From Segetibacter sp. (lineage in GTDB: Bacteria > Bacteroidota > Bacteroidia > Chitinophagales > Chitinophagaceae), in contig NZ_JAOQAH010000085.1 of assembly GCF_025963695.1 (NCBI RefSeq), positions 62,001 through 126,000 on the forward strand: a stretch of 64,000 bases of DNA, in the 5' to 3' direction. A model generated the notes under the pieces. It did not search any database. It saw only the letters and a program-made list of their open reading frames with translations, and was not told the origin of the DNA. Positions 27,369 to 35,099 of this stretch are shown here, piece by piece. The position numbers and the translations under genes were made by a program. The stretch's first letter is position 1; each line of letters begins with the position of its first letter.

Positions 27369-28688
27369 ATGATTCTACAAACTGGCAAAATAGAAAAAGT
27401 AAAAAGAACAATAACAACCTTAATAACGGTTGTTTTTTTTATGTCTGGTACCACTGTAAAGTCATTTGCACAAACTGCGAATACGGCTGCAGCTTACACC
27501 TTGCCTGATCCCCTTGTTATGAATAATGGCGGTAAAGTTCGCACCGCCAGGCAATGGAATAGCCGCAGAAGAGAATTGATTGAGACATTCTCTCGCGAGA
27601 TGTACGGTGTGGCGCCTGTGCGTCCCCGAACTATGACCTTTAAGGTATTTGATGTAAATAAGAATGTATTAGACGGAAGAGCTACCCGCAAACAAGTAAC
27701 GGTATTCTTCGATGGAACAGTAGACGGCCCTCAAATGGACATTCTCATTTACCTTCCTAATCAGGTGCAATTTCCTGTACCGGTTGTATTGCAACTAAAC
27801 TTCGACGGCAATCATAAAACCAACAGCGATACCGGGATAAAGCTTCCTGTTAGCTGGATGGAGCCGAAGACCATTGGAGTGGTTAATAATAGGGCGACGG
27901 AAGCCGGCCGGGGTAATGCATCCGGCGGTTGGGATGTAGATATGATTTTAAGGCATGGCTATGGTTTTGCAACAATTTACCGCGGCGATATTGACCCTGA
28001 TTACGCTGATGGATTTAAGAACGGTGTACATGCGCTTTATCCTGAACTGCAGGGAAGAGGTGATAACTTTAGTACGATGGGTGCATGGGCGTGGGGATTA
28101 AGTCGTGCAATGGATTACCTGGAAACAGATAAAGATGTTGACGCAAAGCAAGTAGCGTTGTTTGGCTTTTCAAGGTTAGGAAAAGCGGCTTTGTGGGCAG
28201 GTGCAACCGATCAACGTTTTGCTTTGGTAATTAGTAATCAATCGGGGGCGGGTGGGGCAAAATTATTTCATCGTGCAAAGGGCGAAAATATAAAACGTCT
28301 ATGTACTGTATTTCCTCATTGGTTTTGTTCAAATCTTAAAAAATACATTGACGAAGATTCTATCCTTCCTTTTGATCAACATATGGTTGTTTCTCTAATC
28401 GCTCCCAGGCCAGTTTATATCGGCAGTGCAGAAGGAGATAGAAATTCTGATCCTGAAGGTGAATTTGCCTCGGCTTTAGCTGCTGACCCTGTTTATCGTT
28501 TTTTAGGTACCGAGGGATTTCCAGCCAAAAAAATGCCTGGCTTAAGTGAGCCTGTAGTTGGACGGCTTGCCTACCATATTCGTCCCGGAGGCCACAGTGT
28601 TATGCCATATGACTGGGAACAATACTTACAGTTTATTGACAAATACTTTAAAGGGAGAAATACAAACGTAATAAAGGTTAAAAGATGA
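27369..28688 (+). CDS. Secreted CE15 glucuronoyl esterase-like hydrolase (second copy)
   Basis: From ATG 27369 this is a 439-residue protein with signal peptide ending near KSFAQ (a GTG four codons upstream opens the same frame). CE15 features: Ser268 in GFSRLGKAALWAGATDQRF, preceded by GAWAWGLSRAMDYLETD; PHWFCSNLKKY; DQHMVVSLIAPRPVYIG; and catalytic His409 in GGHSVMPYDW. It is closer to described glucuronoyl esterases than the gene at 16044. It likely removes glucuronoyl esters from hemicellulose or related conjugates outside the cytoplasm. It is followed by a sugar transporter. Confidence 0.85.
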   Translation: MILQTGKIEKVKRTITTLITVVFFMSGTTVKSFAQTANTAAAYTLPDPLVMNNGGKVRTARQWNSRRRELIETFSREMYGVAPVRPRTMTFKVFDVNKNVLDGRATRKQVTVFFDGTVDGPQMDILIYLPNQVQFPVPVVLQLNFDGNHKTNSDTGIKLPVSWMEPKTIGVVNNRATEAGRGNASGGWDVDMILRHGYGFATIYRGDIDPDYADGFKNGVHALYPELQGRGDNFSTMGAWAWGLSRAMDYLETDKDVDAKQVALFGFSRLGKAALWAGATDQRFALVISNQSGAGGAKLFHRAKGENIKRLCTVFPHWFCSNLKKYIDEDSILPFDQHMVVSLIAPRPVYIGSAEGDRNSDPEGEFASALAADPVYRFLGTEGFPAKKMPGLSEPVVGRLAYHIRPGGHSVMPYDWEQYLQFIDKYFKGRNTNVIKVKR

Positions 28689-28691
28689 AAT

Positions 28692-28741
28692 TAATAAGAG
28701 TGTTACAGCTGTACGCTTAAAAAACGGGCAGGTGAAAACAT
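28692..28741 (+). repeat. Weak, degenerate copy of the dispersed repeat
   Basis: AATAAGAGTGTTACAGC followed about 30 bases later by GCAGGTGAAAAC resembles the repeat outline, but the core is poorly conserved. It lies between the esterase and transporter genes. Confidence 0.25.
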
Positions 28742-28832
28742 TTCTATGTGCACCAGTAAATTCCTTTTAACTATTTTGCTCTAAATTGTTATTGAAACGT
28801 TCTTACTAGTACTACTAACTCAACCATTTACA

Positions 28833-30230
28833 ATGCAGCTTGCTTCAAATGAAACTACATCTAGCACACCAGTTAAAAGTTCAGGAAATCTCTTCGGTAT
28901 TTCTTTAATAGCGGCCCTCGCTGGTTTTATTTTTGGATTTGACACTGTTGTTATATCCGGGGCAAACCTTCCCATTAAAGAACTTTGGCACACGTCTCCC
29001 TGGTTTCACGGATTCTTTATTATGTCAATGGCTTTATGGGGCACAGTGGTAGGTGCGTTATTTGGGGGAGCTCCTACAGAAAAGTTTGGACGAAAAAAGA
29101 TTCTGTTATGGATCGGGGTACTTTTTAGTGTTTCAGCTATAGGATCGGCATTAGCGCCAGACCCTTATTCTTTTTCATTCTTCCGTTTTATCGGTGGCCT
29201 TGGCATCGGCGTATCGTCAGTAGCGGCTCCAACTTATATATCTGAAATATCAACACCTGCTACCCGCGGAAGGTTGGGAGCCATGTACCAGTTTAATATT
29301 GTATTCGGAATATTAGTGGCTTTTCTTTCAAACTATTTTTTTGCCGGCGTAGGTGGCGAGAATTCATGGCGTTGGATGCTGGGGGTTATGGCTGTTCCCT
29401 CACTTATTTATACGATAATGGTTATAGGTATTCCTGAAAGTCCGCGTTGGTTAATAGCTAAGAAAAACGACCTGGCAGGTGCTGGCAAGGTATTATTAAG
29501 GTTGGGGATCACAAATGTTGAGGAAGTGATTTCATCGGTTACAGACAGTATTAAGCATGAAACTTCTGTAGGTCACACCTCAGGATTTTTTAGTTCTAAA
29601 TATAAAACTATCCTTTGGCTGGCGTTTCTTGTTGCCTTTTTTAACCAGGTTTCCGGGATAAATTTTATACTATATTATGCCCCCGAAATTCTTGAAAGAG
29701 CTGGTCTTGCTGCAAAAGAGTCGCTCTTAAACTCTATAGCGATCGGCGGTACCAACCTTATTTTTACATTCGTCGGGCTTTATCTTATTGACAAAGCAGG
29801 CCGGAAAACCTTGCTAACTATAGGCAGCTTCGGCTACATTCTTAGTCTTTCTATGGTTGCGTGGGCATTTTATTCTCATGCAAGCCCCGGTTTTCTATTG
29901 GTGTTTTTGTTGCTTTTTGTAGCATCTCATGCTGTTGGCCAAGGCGCTGTTATTTGGGTATTTATATCTGAGATTTTTCCAAACAAGGTAAGGGCAACAG
30001 GGCAGTCTTTTGGTGCAAGTGTTCATTGGGTGTTCGCAGCATTAATCACCCTGTTCAGCCCTGTTTTTCTCGATTCGGAAAATGGGATTTTCAAAGATAA
30101 TCCGTGGCCAATATTTGCGTTTTTTGCATTTATGATGTTATTGCAACTGGTATGGGTACTGACAAAAGTTCCGGAAACCAAAGGTGTTTCGTTGGAGCAA
30201 CTGGAAAGGAAATTGGTTAAGGAGAATTAA
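28833..30230 (+). CDS. Sugar-porter family MFS transporter (XylE/GalP-like)
   Basis: A 465-residue inner-membrane protein with 12 predicted helices. Sugar-porter signatures: GFIFGFDTVVISGA in helix 1, the loop EKFGRKKIL, RFIGGLGIGVSSVAAPTYIS, PESPRWLIAKK after helix 6, QVSGINFILYYAPEI in helix 7 and PETKGVSLEQLERK at the C-terminus. It likely imports a monosaccharide with protons. As the last gene of the carbohydrate locus, followed by a terminator, it is the probable uptake step for its products. The specific sugar is unknown. Confidence 0.9.
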   Translation: MQLASNETTSSTPVKSSGNLFGISLIAALAGFIFGFDTVVISGANLPIKELWHTSPWFHGFFIMSMALWGTVVGALFGGAPTEKFGRKKILLWIGVLFSVSAIGSALAPDPYSFSFFRFIGGLGIGVSSVAAPTYISEISTPATRGRLGAMYQFNIVFGILVAFLSNYFFAGVGGENSWRWMLGVMAVPSLIYTIMVIGIPESPRWLIAKKNDLAGAGKVLLRLGITNVEEVISSVTDSIKHETSVGHTSGFFSSKYKTILWLAFLVAFFNQVSGINFILYYAPEILERAGLAAKESLLNSIAIGGTNLIFTFVGLYLIDKAGRKTLLTIGSFGYILSLSMVAWAFYSHASPGFLLVFLLLFVASHAVGQGAVIWVFISEIFPNKVRATGQSFGASVHWVFAALITLFSPVFLDSENGIFKDNPWPIFAFFAFMMLLQLVWVLTKVPETKGVSLEQLERKLVKEN

Positions 30231-30259
30231 GTCTGATAGAAACAGATTTGAAGTACAAT

Positions 30260-30291
30260 AAAAAGCCCCTCCTATTAAGGAAGGGTTTTTT
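30260..30291 (+). terminator. Rho-independent terminator after the transporter gene
   Basis: AAAAAGCCC, a TCCT/AGGA inner stem, then GGGTTTTTT form a hairpin with a T-run 30 bp past the transporter stop. Confidence 0.75.
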
Positions 30292-30376
30292 ACAATCAAG
30301 AATTTGCCCCCAACTTCTTGCCTCCCAAAGGTGGGCTTATTATTAAAGCAAGACAACCGCATATTTATGTGATATT

Positions 30377-30560
30377 TTGCAAGTGTTACTTAATTCGAAA
30401 GTGTTTAATGAAGCTTTTGATAACAACCATGATGAAATGCGGACCAAGCCTTCAAAAAGTGGAGGTGGGCACAATGTTGAGAAAGCTTCCTTTGATGGTG
30501 ACATAGCTAACGCCGCCGTTTTCCTATTATCCTATTGGCAGTATAACCGGAGTTACTATT
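30377..30560 (+). pseudogene. Truncated, frameshifted short-chain dehydrogenase (SDR) relic
   Basis: The frame reads FNEAFDNNHDEM, then DIANAAVFLLS, which is the C-terminal SDR signature (usually EDIANAALFLLS). A one-base shift then gives PIGSITGVTI, matching the SDR 'xxxITGxxx' strand. Only the last part of an SDR is present and it runs straight into a copy of the dispersed repeat at 30561. No start or Rossmann fold remains, so it is a decayed gene end. Confidence 0.55.
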
Positions 30561-30610
30561 GTACAAGGGTGCGACGCAACGAATGCTTAATTGATATCCG
30601 TTGCCTGCAC
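30561..30610 (+). repeat. Dispersed intergenic repeat, GTGCGACGC variant, abutting SDR relic
   Basis: GTACAAG, G, core GTGCGACGCAAC, GAATG, 18 variable bases, then CCTGCACC at the right box position. Its left edge coincides with the place where the SDR reading stops being recognisable. Confidence 0.8.
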
Positions 30611-30641
30611 CCAAAAAAATAACGGTGATCTGTAAATGATA

Positions 30642-30686
30642 AAATAAAAGAGAAGCAACTTCATTTATATTGCTTCTCTTTTATTT
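30642..30686. terminator. Strong bidirectional hairpin terminator
   Basis: A perfect 17-bp stem (AAATAAAAGAGAAGCAA with TTGCTTCTCTTTTATTT) around an 11-base loop, with A- and T-runs on the two sides. It serves the minus-strand TPR gene whose stop is 20 bp to the right. Confidence 0.85.
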
Positions 30687-30706
30687 ACAACGAATTATGT
30701 TAGCAA

Positions 30707-31960
30707 CTACACATTGCTCTGCTTTATCCTCATAAAGTTGGCGATCCACTGAAAGGCTACGAACCCAATGAGAAAAAGTATTGAGAAGATATTGAGTGGA
30801 TCGGATGTAATGAATGCTTGTATGATGCCGAGTACGCCAAGAATAAACATGACCCCGCTATAAATAACGAGTTTGCTATTGCGTGTTGAGTCGGAGAACA
30901 TGGAGCCAAGCGGAACCATCATTGCAAAACCGAATACTGCAACCAGTAGCCAGTTTGGATTAGAAAACAATGAATAAAGAATAATTCCAATAATACACAG
31001 CAGCAGGCTGGCGCCAACAAAATTTGAACTCCATATTTCCTTTTTATTTAAAAGGTATTTGCCGTACGGATTTAAGCGAAGAAACAAATTGCTTACCGGG
31101 GTAATAATCCATGTAGAAAATGCAAACAGGGCTATTAAGACCATGAAAGGGATAAGAATTGGTTGCAAACTTTTATAGCTCTCAACAATAAAATTTAGTA
31201 GCCTGGTGGCAAGGTAGAAACCAATTATAAGCCCCCACTGATTCTTTTTCGAGAGGTTGCCCATGAAAAAAGCATACTTAAGAAAAAGGCGATATAATAT
31301 ATACTTTGCTTTTAACGCCTGGGCCATACCTGACTGTGCATGCTGTGAATTCGGATTGTTTTTAAGGGCCTCCCGGAAGTGTTCGAGTGCTTTTTTATGG
31401 TCACCTTTTTCGAGCAAGCCCCATCCGTAATTTGAGTGAGTGTAAGCGTTATTAGGATCTTGAGCTAAAGCTCCCTCAATTGTGCTGAAGGAGTCTTCTT
31501 TTCTATTCAGTTTAAGCAGTGCCGTACTTCTGATATTTAATCCTAAAATGTTTTCAGGATCACGTTGCAGTGCTTCGTCTGCCAGTTCTAAAGCTTTTTC
31601 GTATTGTTTCCGGGTTAGTTTTACTGAGGCCCATAACGCAAAAAAGTCTGCTTCATCCGGATCAATAGCTACCGCTGTTTGCAGATTTTTTTCTGCTTCA
31701 TCATATTTGTTTTTCCGAATCGCAATACTTGCCTTGATATAAAATAAATAAGCAGTATCGGGACTCAAGCCAATAGCGCTATCGATCAGCTCCTCCGCCT
31801 CTTTTGTATCATCCTGCTGTAACTTAACCTGCGATAACATGGCTAACACAAAAATATTATTTGGATCCTGGCTAAGAATGTTTCTTAGCAGGTGGCCAGC
31901 TTCTTCGTACCTGTTCTGCTGTATTAATATTTGAGCTCTCTGAATTAAATTATCAGCCAT
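30707..31960 (-). CDS. TPR protein with C-terminal multi-helix membrane domain
   Basis: A 417-residue protein. Residues 1-210 form about six tetratricopeptide repeats (e.g. RYEEAGHLLRNILSQDPNN; KYDEAEKNLQTAVAIDPDEA; HKKALEHFREALKNNPNS). After a short link (KYILYRLFLKYAFF), residues 245-410 form about six membrane helices (IPFMVLIALFAFSTWII; GASLLLCIIGIILYSLF; LVIYSGVMFILGVLGII). It starts 2 bp after the stop of the AAA ATPase gene, so the two form an operon and probably one complex at the membrane. No known family name applies. The function is unknown. Confidence 0.7.
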   Translation of the reverse strand: MADNLIQRAQILIQQNRYEEAGHLLRNILSQDPNNIFVLAMLSQVKLQQDDTKEAEELIDSAIGLSPDTAYLFYIKASIAIRKNKYDEAEKNLQTAVAIDPDEADFFALWASVKLTRKQYEKALELADEALQRDPENILGLNIRSTALLKLNRKEDSFSTIEGALAQDPNNAYTHSNYGWGLLEKGDHKKALEHFREALKNNPNSQHAQSGMAQALKAKYILYRLFLKYAFFMGNLSKKNQWGLIIGFYLATRLLNFIVESYKSLQPILIPFMVLIALFAFSTWIITPVSNLFLRLNPYGKYLLNKKEIWSSNFVGASLLLCIIGIILYSLFSNPNWLLVAVFGFAMMVPLGSMFSDSTRNSKLVIYSGVMFILGVLGIIQAFITSDPLNIFSILFLIGFVAFQWIANFMRIKQSNV

Positions 31961-31962
31961 TG

Positions 31963-33285
31963 CTATTTTTTAATTTTCATATGCGTTAAGATATCATCGT
32001 AAAGGCCAGAGTCATTGGCAAACAGCGCGAAGTTTTTAGCCGTTGCAAACCATTCTGATGTACTTGCTTTATGCCTTTTTACTGCGTTTAGAATATCTTT
32101 TGTAGAAAGGGGTTTGGGAATTCCATCTTTAAAGGATTCTTCGAGCTTTTCTTCAATAGCTATATCAATGATTGCCTCAATATCGGCTCCTGAATAATTT
32201 TCTATTTTGGAGGCAAGGCTTTTATAATCGATTGATTCAATTGGTTTGTTTTTTAGTTTCAGTTTAAGGATAGATTCCCTTGCTTCTGTGTCGGGAGGCG
32301 GAATAAAAATGATTCGGTCAAAGCGTCCCGGCCTTCTGAATGCTGAGTCGAGATGCCAGGGGGTGTTTGTTGCGCCAAGAATTAAAACACCTTCGTTGTT
32401 GCCATCAATCCCATCCAATTCCTGCAAAAACTGGTTTATTAAATGCCTGCCGCCCGATTGTTTCATATCGCTTCGGCTGGCACCCAGCGCATCAATTTCA
32501 TCGAAGAATAATACACACGGAGTATTTTGTCTTGCTACCTCAAAGATGTTGTGCAGATTTTTCTCGCTGTTGCCGACCCACATATCAAGTATATCACTGA
32601 GACCAACGCTGATAAAACGAGCATTTACCTGGCCGGCCGTTGCTTTTGCAATATAAGTTTTACCGCATCCGGGAGGACCATACAATAAAATTCCTCCACC
32701 TGCTTTCTTGCCGTAGGCTTTATACAACTCGGGATGCTGAAGGGGACGAATAATTTTTAGATCTATCTCTTTTTTTATGTTGGCCATTCCGCCTACGTCA
32801 TCGAAATTAATATCTGCCTTTTGTATGAAAGGTGACTCAAACGCTTCATCGTCGTCATCATCATCATCATCATCCTGCCCCATGATCGAAGACAGGCGTA
32901 ATTGATTATCGAGTTCTTCGTCTCGAAATGCAGGATTTATTGAAAGAGCCTTTTTATAAATTTCGGTTGCCTTGTCGATAGAATGTTCTTTTAGTAGGGC
33001 TTTTGCATGCAAGATGAGTACGTCAAAATCTACCGTGCCGGTTTGAAGAAGCTCTTCGAGTATTACGTTGCAGTGAGAATATTGCCCCTTTAAGAAAAAA
33101 ACAGTCGCAAGTCCTGTTTTGGACTGGTGGGTATCGGCCATTGCCATTATCTCTTTGTACTCTTTTTCAGCCTCATCCAGGAGAGAAGCTTTTAATAAAG
33201 TATCTGCAAAATGTTGTTTTAATGGAATGTTTCCAGGTGAGAATTTTAGTGCTTCCCTGAGACTGTTTATTGTATTGTCATCCAT
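31963..33285 (-). CDS. TPR / AAA+ ATPase (FtsH/Cdc48-type module)
   Basis: A 440-residue protein. Residues 1-135 are TPR-like helices (LLDEAEKEYKEIMAMADTHQ; SIDKATEIYKKALSINPAF). A nine-residue aspartate run at 138-146 separates them from one AAA+ module: FDDVGGMANIKKEI, Walker A GPPGCGKT (203-210), pore loop near DMWVGNSE, Walker B VLFFDE (257-262), arginine-finger stretch FRRPGRFDR, sensor 2 NYSGADIEAI. There is no protease domain and no membrane helix. It is likely a protein-remodelling ATPase recruited through its TPRs. It overlaps functionally with the downstream TPR membrane gene, 2 bp away. The substrate is unknown. Confidence 0.8.
   Translation of the reverse strand: MDDNTINSLREALKFSPGNIPLKQHFADTLLKASLLDEAEKEYKEIMAMADTHQSKTGLATVFFLKGQYSHCNVILEELLQTGTVDFDVLILHAKALLKEHSIDKATEIYKKALSINPAFRDEELDNQLRLSSIMGQDDDDDDDDDEAFESPFIQKADINFDDVGGMANIKKEIDLKIIRPLQHPELYKAYGKKAGGGILLYGPPGCGKTYIAKATAGQVNARFISVGLSDILDMWVGNSEKNLHNIFEVARQNTPCVLFFDEIDALGASRSDMKQSGGRHLINQFLQELDGIDGNNEGVLILGATNTPWHLDSAFRRPGRFDRIIFIPPPDTEARESILKLKLKNKPIESIDYKSLASKIENYSGADIEAIIDIAIEEKLEESFKDGIPKPLSTKDILNAVKRHKASTSEWFATAKNFALFANDSGLYDDILTHMKIKK
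32848..32874 (-). repeat. In-gene GAY triplet run coding for nine Asp
   Basis: Minus strand: six GAT, two GAC and one GAT codons in a row. Such a run is prone to slippage in multiples of three, changing the linker length without breaking the frame. Confidence 0.8.
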
Positions 33286-33595
33286 GTATAATAAAATTAT
33301 TTTTTGTAAGAATAGGTGGTAAGTTTCTTATAAAACGCAATATTAGTGTTTAAAAACAGGGATGTTTTATTATATGATAAAAAAATGGTACCGAAGAAAG
33401 CTTTGTTTTCCTTAGGTATAGAAAAAATTAGTAATCAGTACGAAAATATTAAGAAGCCAACTTGAAGTATAAACAGGAATTGGTTTCTAATTGACACTAT
33501 TAATGAACAGTCGGCACCTATGATAAAGACGCAATTGTTTTGAATAGCGAGGTGAAAGAGGTAATTATCATTTGTAATTTGCCCACATTCGTCTG
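33286..33595. other. Upstream region of the AAA ATPase gene, nothing recognised
   Basis: AT-rich sequence with no convincing frame, hairpin or repeat copy; it probably contains the promoter of the AAA/TPR operon. Confidence 0.3.
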
Positions 33596-33709
33596 CTAGT
33601 TCAACAGAAAAAACTTCAGATACAACATATTCAGTTCTTCCTCACTTTTGTTTCGAAGTTTATCCACCAGTTGTGCAAATGCAGAGGGAGTGGGCTGTAT
33701 GGTATCCAT
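33596..33709 (-). CDS. Possible 37-residue small protein
   Basis: On the minus strand ATG 33709 opens a 37-codon frame ending in TAG: MDTIQPTPSAFAQLVDKLRN followed by KSEEELNMLYLKFF. The helix-forming, charged composition looks coding. It is divergent from prfB and too short for certainty; no family was recognised. Confidence 0.35.
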   Translation of the reverse strand: MDTIQPTPSAFAQLVDKLRNKSEEELNMLYLKFFLLN

Positions 33710-33857
33710 AAAATGTTTTTCTCAAAATTACACTTCTATTTCGGGGTTAAATTTAAACGCTCGGCCAAATTGCTAAAGTAGATGATGAATCATTCACAGG
33801 CAATTTAGCCATCAACCAGCCAAAAGAATTTACCTGTCTGGCAATTCCTCAATCCCT

Positions 33858-33865
33858 TACTTTTG
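33858..33865 (+). promoter_or_regulatory. Putative -7 box (TACTTTTG) of prfB
   Basis: TACTTTTG fits TAnnTTTG and ends 5 bases before the prfB ATG, which would make the transcript nearly leaderless. No good -33 element is evident. Motif match only. Confidence 0.35.
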
Positions 33866-33870
33866 CAGCT

Positions 33871-34969
33871 ATGACACAAGAACAGATTAAGGAAATGAGG
33901 GACAGAGTTGCCGTCCTAAGGAGGTTTCTTTGACGTCGATAATCGACAGGCTAAAATAGATAATGATAAGCAGCTTTCACTTTCACCCGGCTTTTGGGAT
34001 GACAATGGTCGTGCAACCGGCATTCTGAAAGAAATAAAATTAAGTGAGTTTTGGACAAAGCTTTACCATGCCGTTGAAACAGCGGTAGAGGACTTTGCTG
34101 TGTTGTTTGAATTTTGGAAAGCGGGTGAGGCAAGTGAGGAGGAGGCTAAAGAAGCTTATACTCTTGCTACAGCAGCTATTGAAGAAGCGGAGTTTAAGAG
34201 TACACTGAACGAGCCCGAAGACGAACTCACTGCTATCATGCAAATTAATCCCGGAGCTGGTGGTACGGAGAGCCAGGACTGGGCGGAAATGCTCATGCGT
34301 ATGTACCGGATGTATGGCCAGAAGCAAGGCTGGAACGTGACGGAGCTTGACTTGCAGGAAGGTGATGGAGCAGGTATTAAAAGTGCTACGCTTCAGTTTG
34401 AAGGTGCATTTGCTTACGGCTTTTTAAAAGCTGAAAGCGGCGTGCATCGTCTGGTTCGAATTTCTCCATTTGATAGCAATGCCCGAAGGCATACATCGTT
34501 TGCCAGTGTATATGTTTACCCTCTTATTGATGATACCATTCAAATTGAAGTTAATCCCAGTGATGTAGAATGGGCTTTCTTTAGAAGCGGCGGTGCAGGC
34601 GGGCAGAACGTAAACAAAGTGGAAACTGCAGTGCGGCTAACACACAAACCTTCGGGAATTATAGTGGAATGCCAGCAGGCGAGAACGCAGGGCGAAAACC
34701 GTGAAAAGGCGATGAAGATGCTGAAGAGCCGACTTCATGAAGAAGAGATGCGAAAACGCGAAGCAATTAAGAACGCCAACAACGCCAGCAAGAAAAAGAT
34801 AGAATGGGGCAGCCAGATCCGCTCTTACGTTTTTCACCCATATAAAATGATTAAGGACCATAGAACTGATTATGAAGTGGGTAATGTGGGACCGGTGATG
34901 GACGGTGACCTTGACGGCTTTATTAAAGCTTATTTAATGATGCAGAAGGAAGTTGAAGCAGCTCCGTAG
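33871..34969 (+). CDS. prfB: Peptide chain release factor 2 (programmed +1 frameshift)
   Basis: ATG 33871 opens a 20-codon frame that ends in TGA at 33931-33933. A +1 shift at CTT-TGA-C continues into the long frame ending at 34969, for a product of about 365 residues, normal for RF2. RF2 marks: SPFD codon-recognition motif ([12 protein letters not shown]), GGQ peptidyl hydrolysis motif ([15 protein letters not shown]) and the tail [16 protein letters not shown]. It releases peptides at UGA and UAA. The early UGA makes the factor regulate its own synthesis. A TTG at 34100 is not the real start. Confidence 0.95.
33918..33934 (+). promoter_or_regulatory. prfB programmed frameshift signal
   Basis: Internal Shine-Dalgarno-like AAGGAGG (33918-33924), then TTT and the slippery CTT-TGA-C. 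Spacing is the same as in the classical prfB site (AGG xGG TAT CTT TGA C). Confidence 0.92.
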
Positions 34970-35099
34970 GACCACTAAGACCCGTAAAACGCAACTTGAA
35001 GCAACACTAATAAATTTAATAACATTTTTTGTAAAAAAATTAAGAGGGTCTCAACGTTTTTTATCTCTCCAAAACTACCGCGCTCTTGCAAGTTCCCCT

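Noticed and set aside
34100..34969. Short prfB from TTG 34100
   Set aside because: The frameshift site and upstream frame show that the gene begins at 33871.
35070..35095. CGCTCTTGCAAG as another repeat copy
   Set aside because: Only about ten bases agree with the left part; the core and right box are missing.
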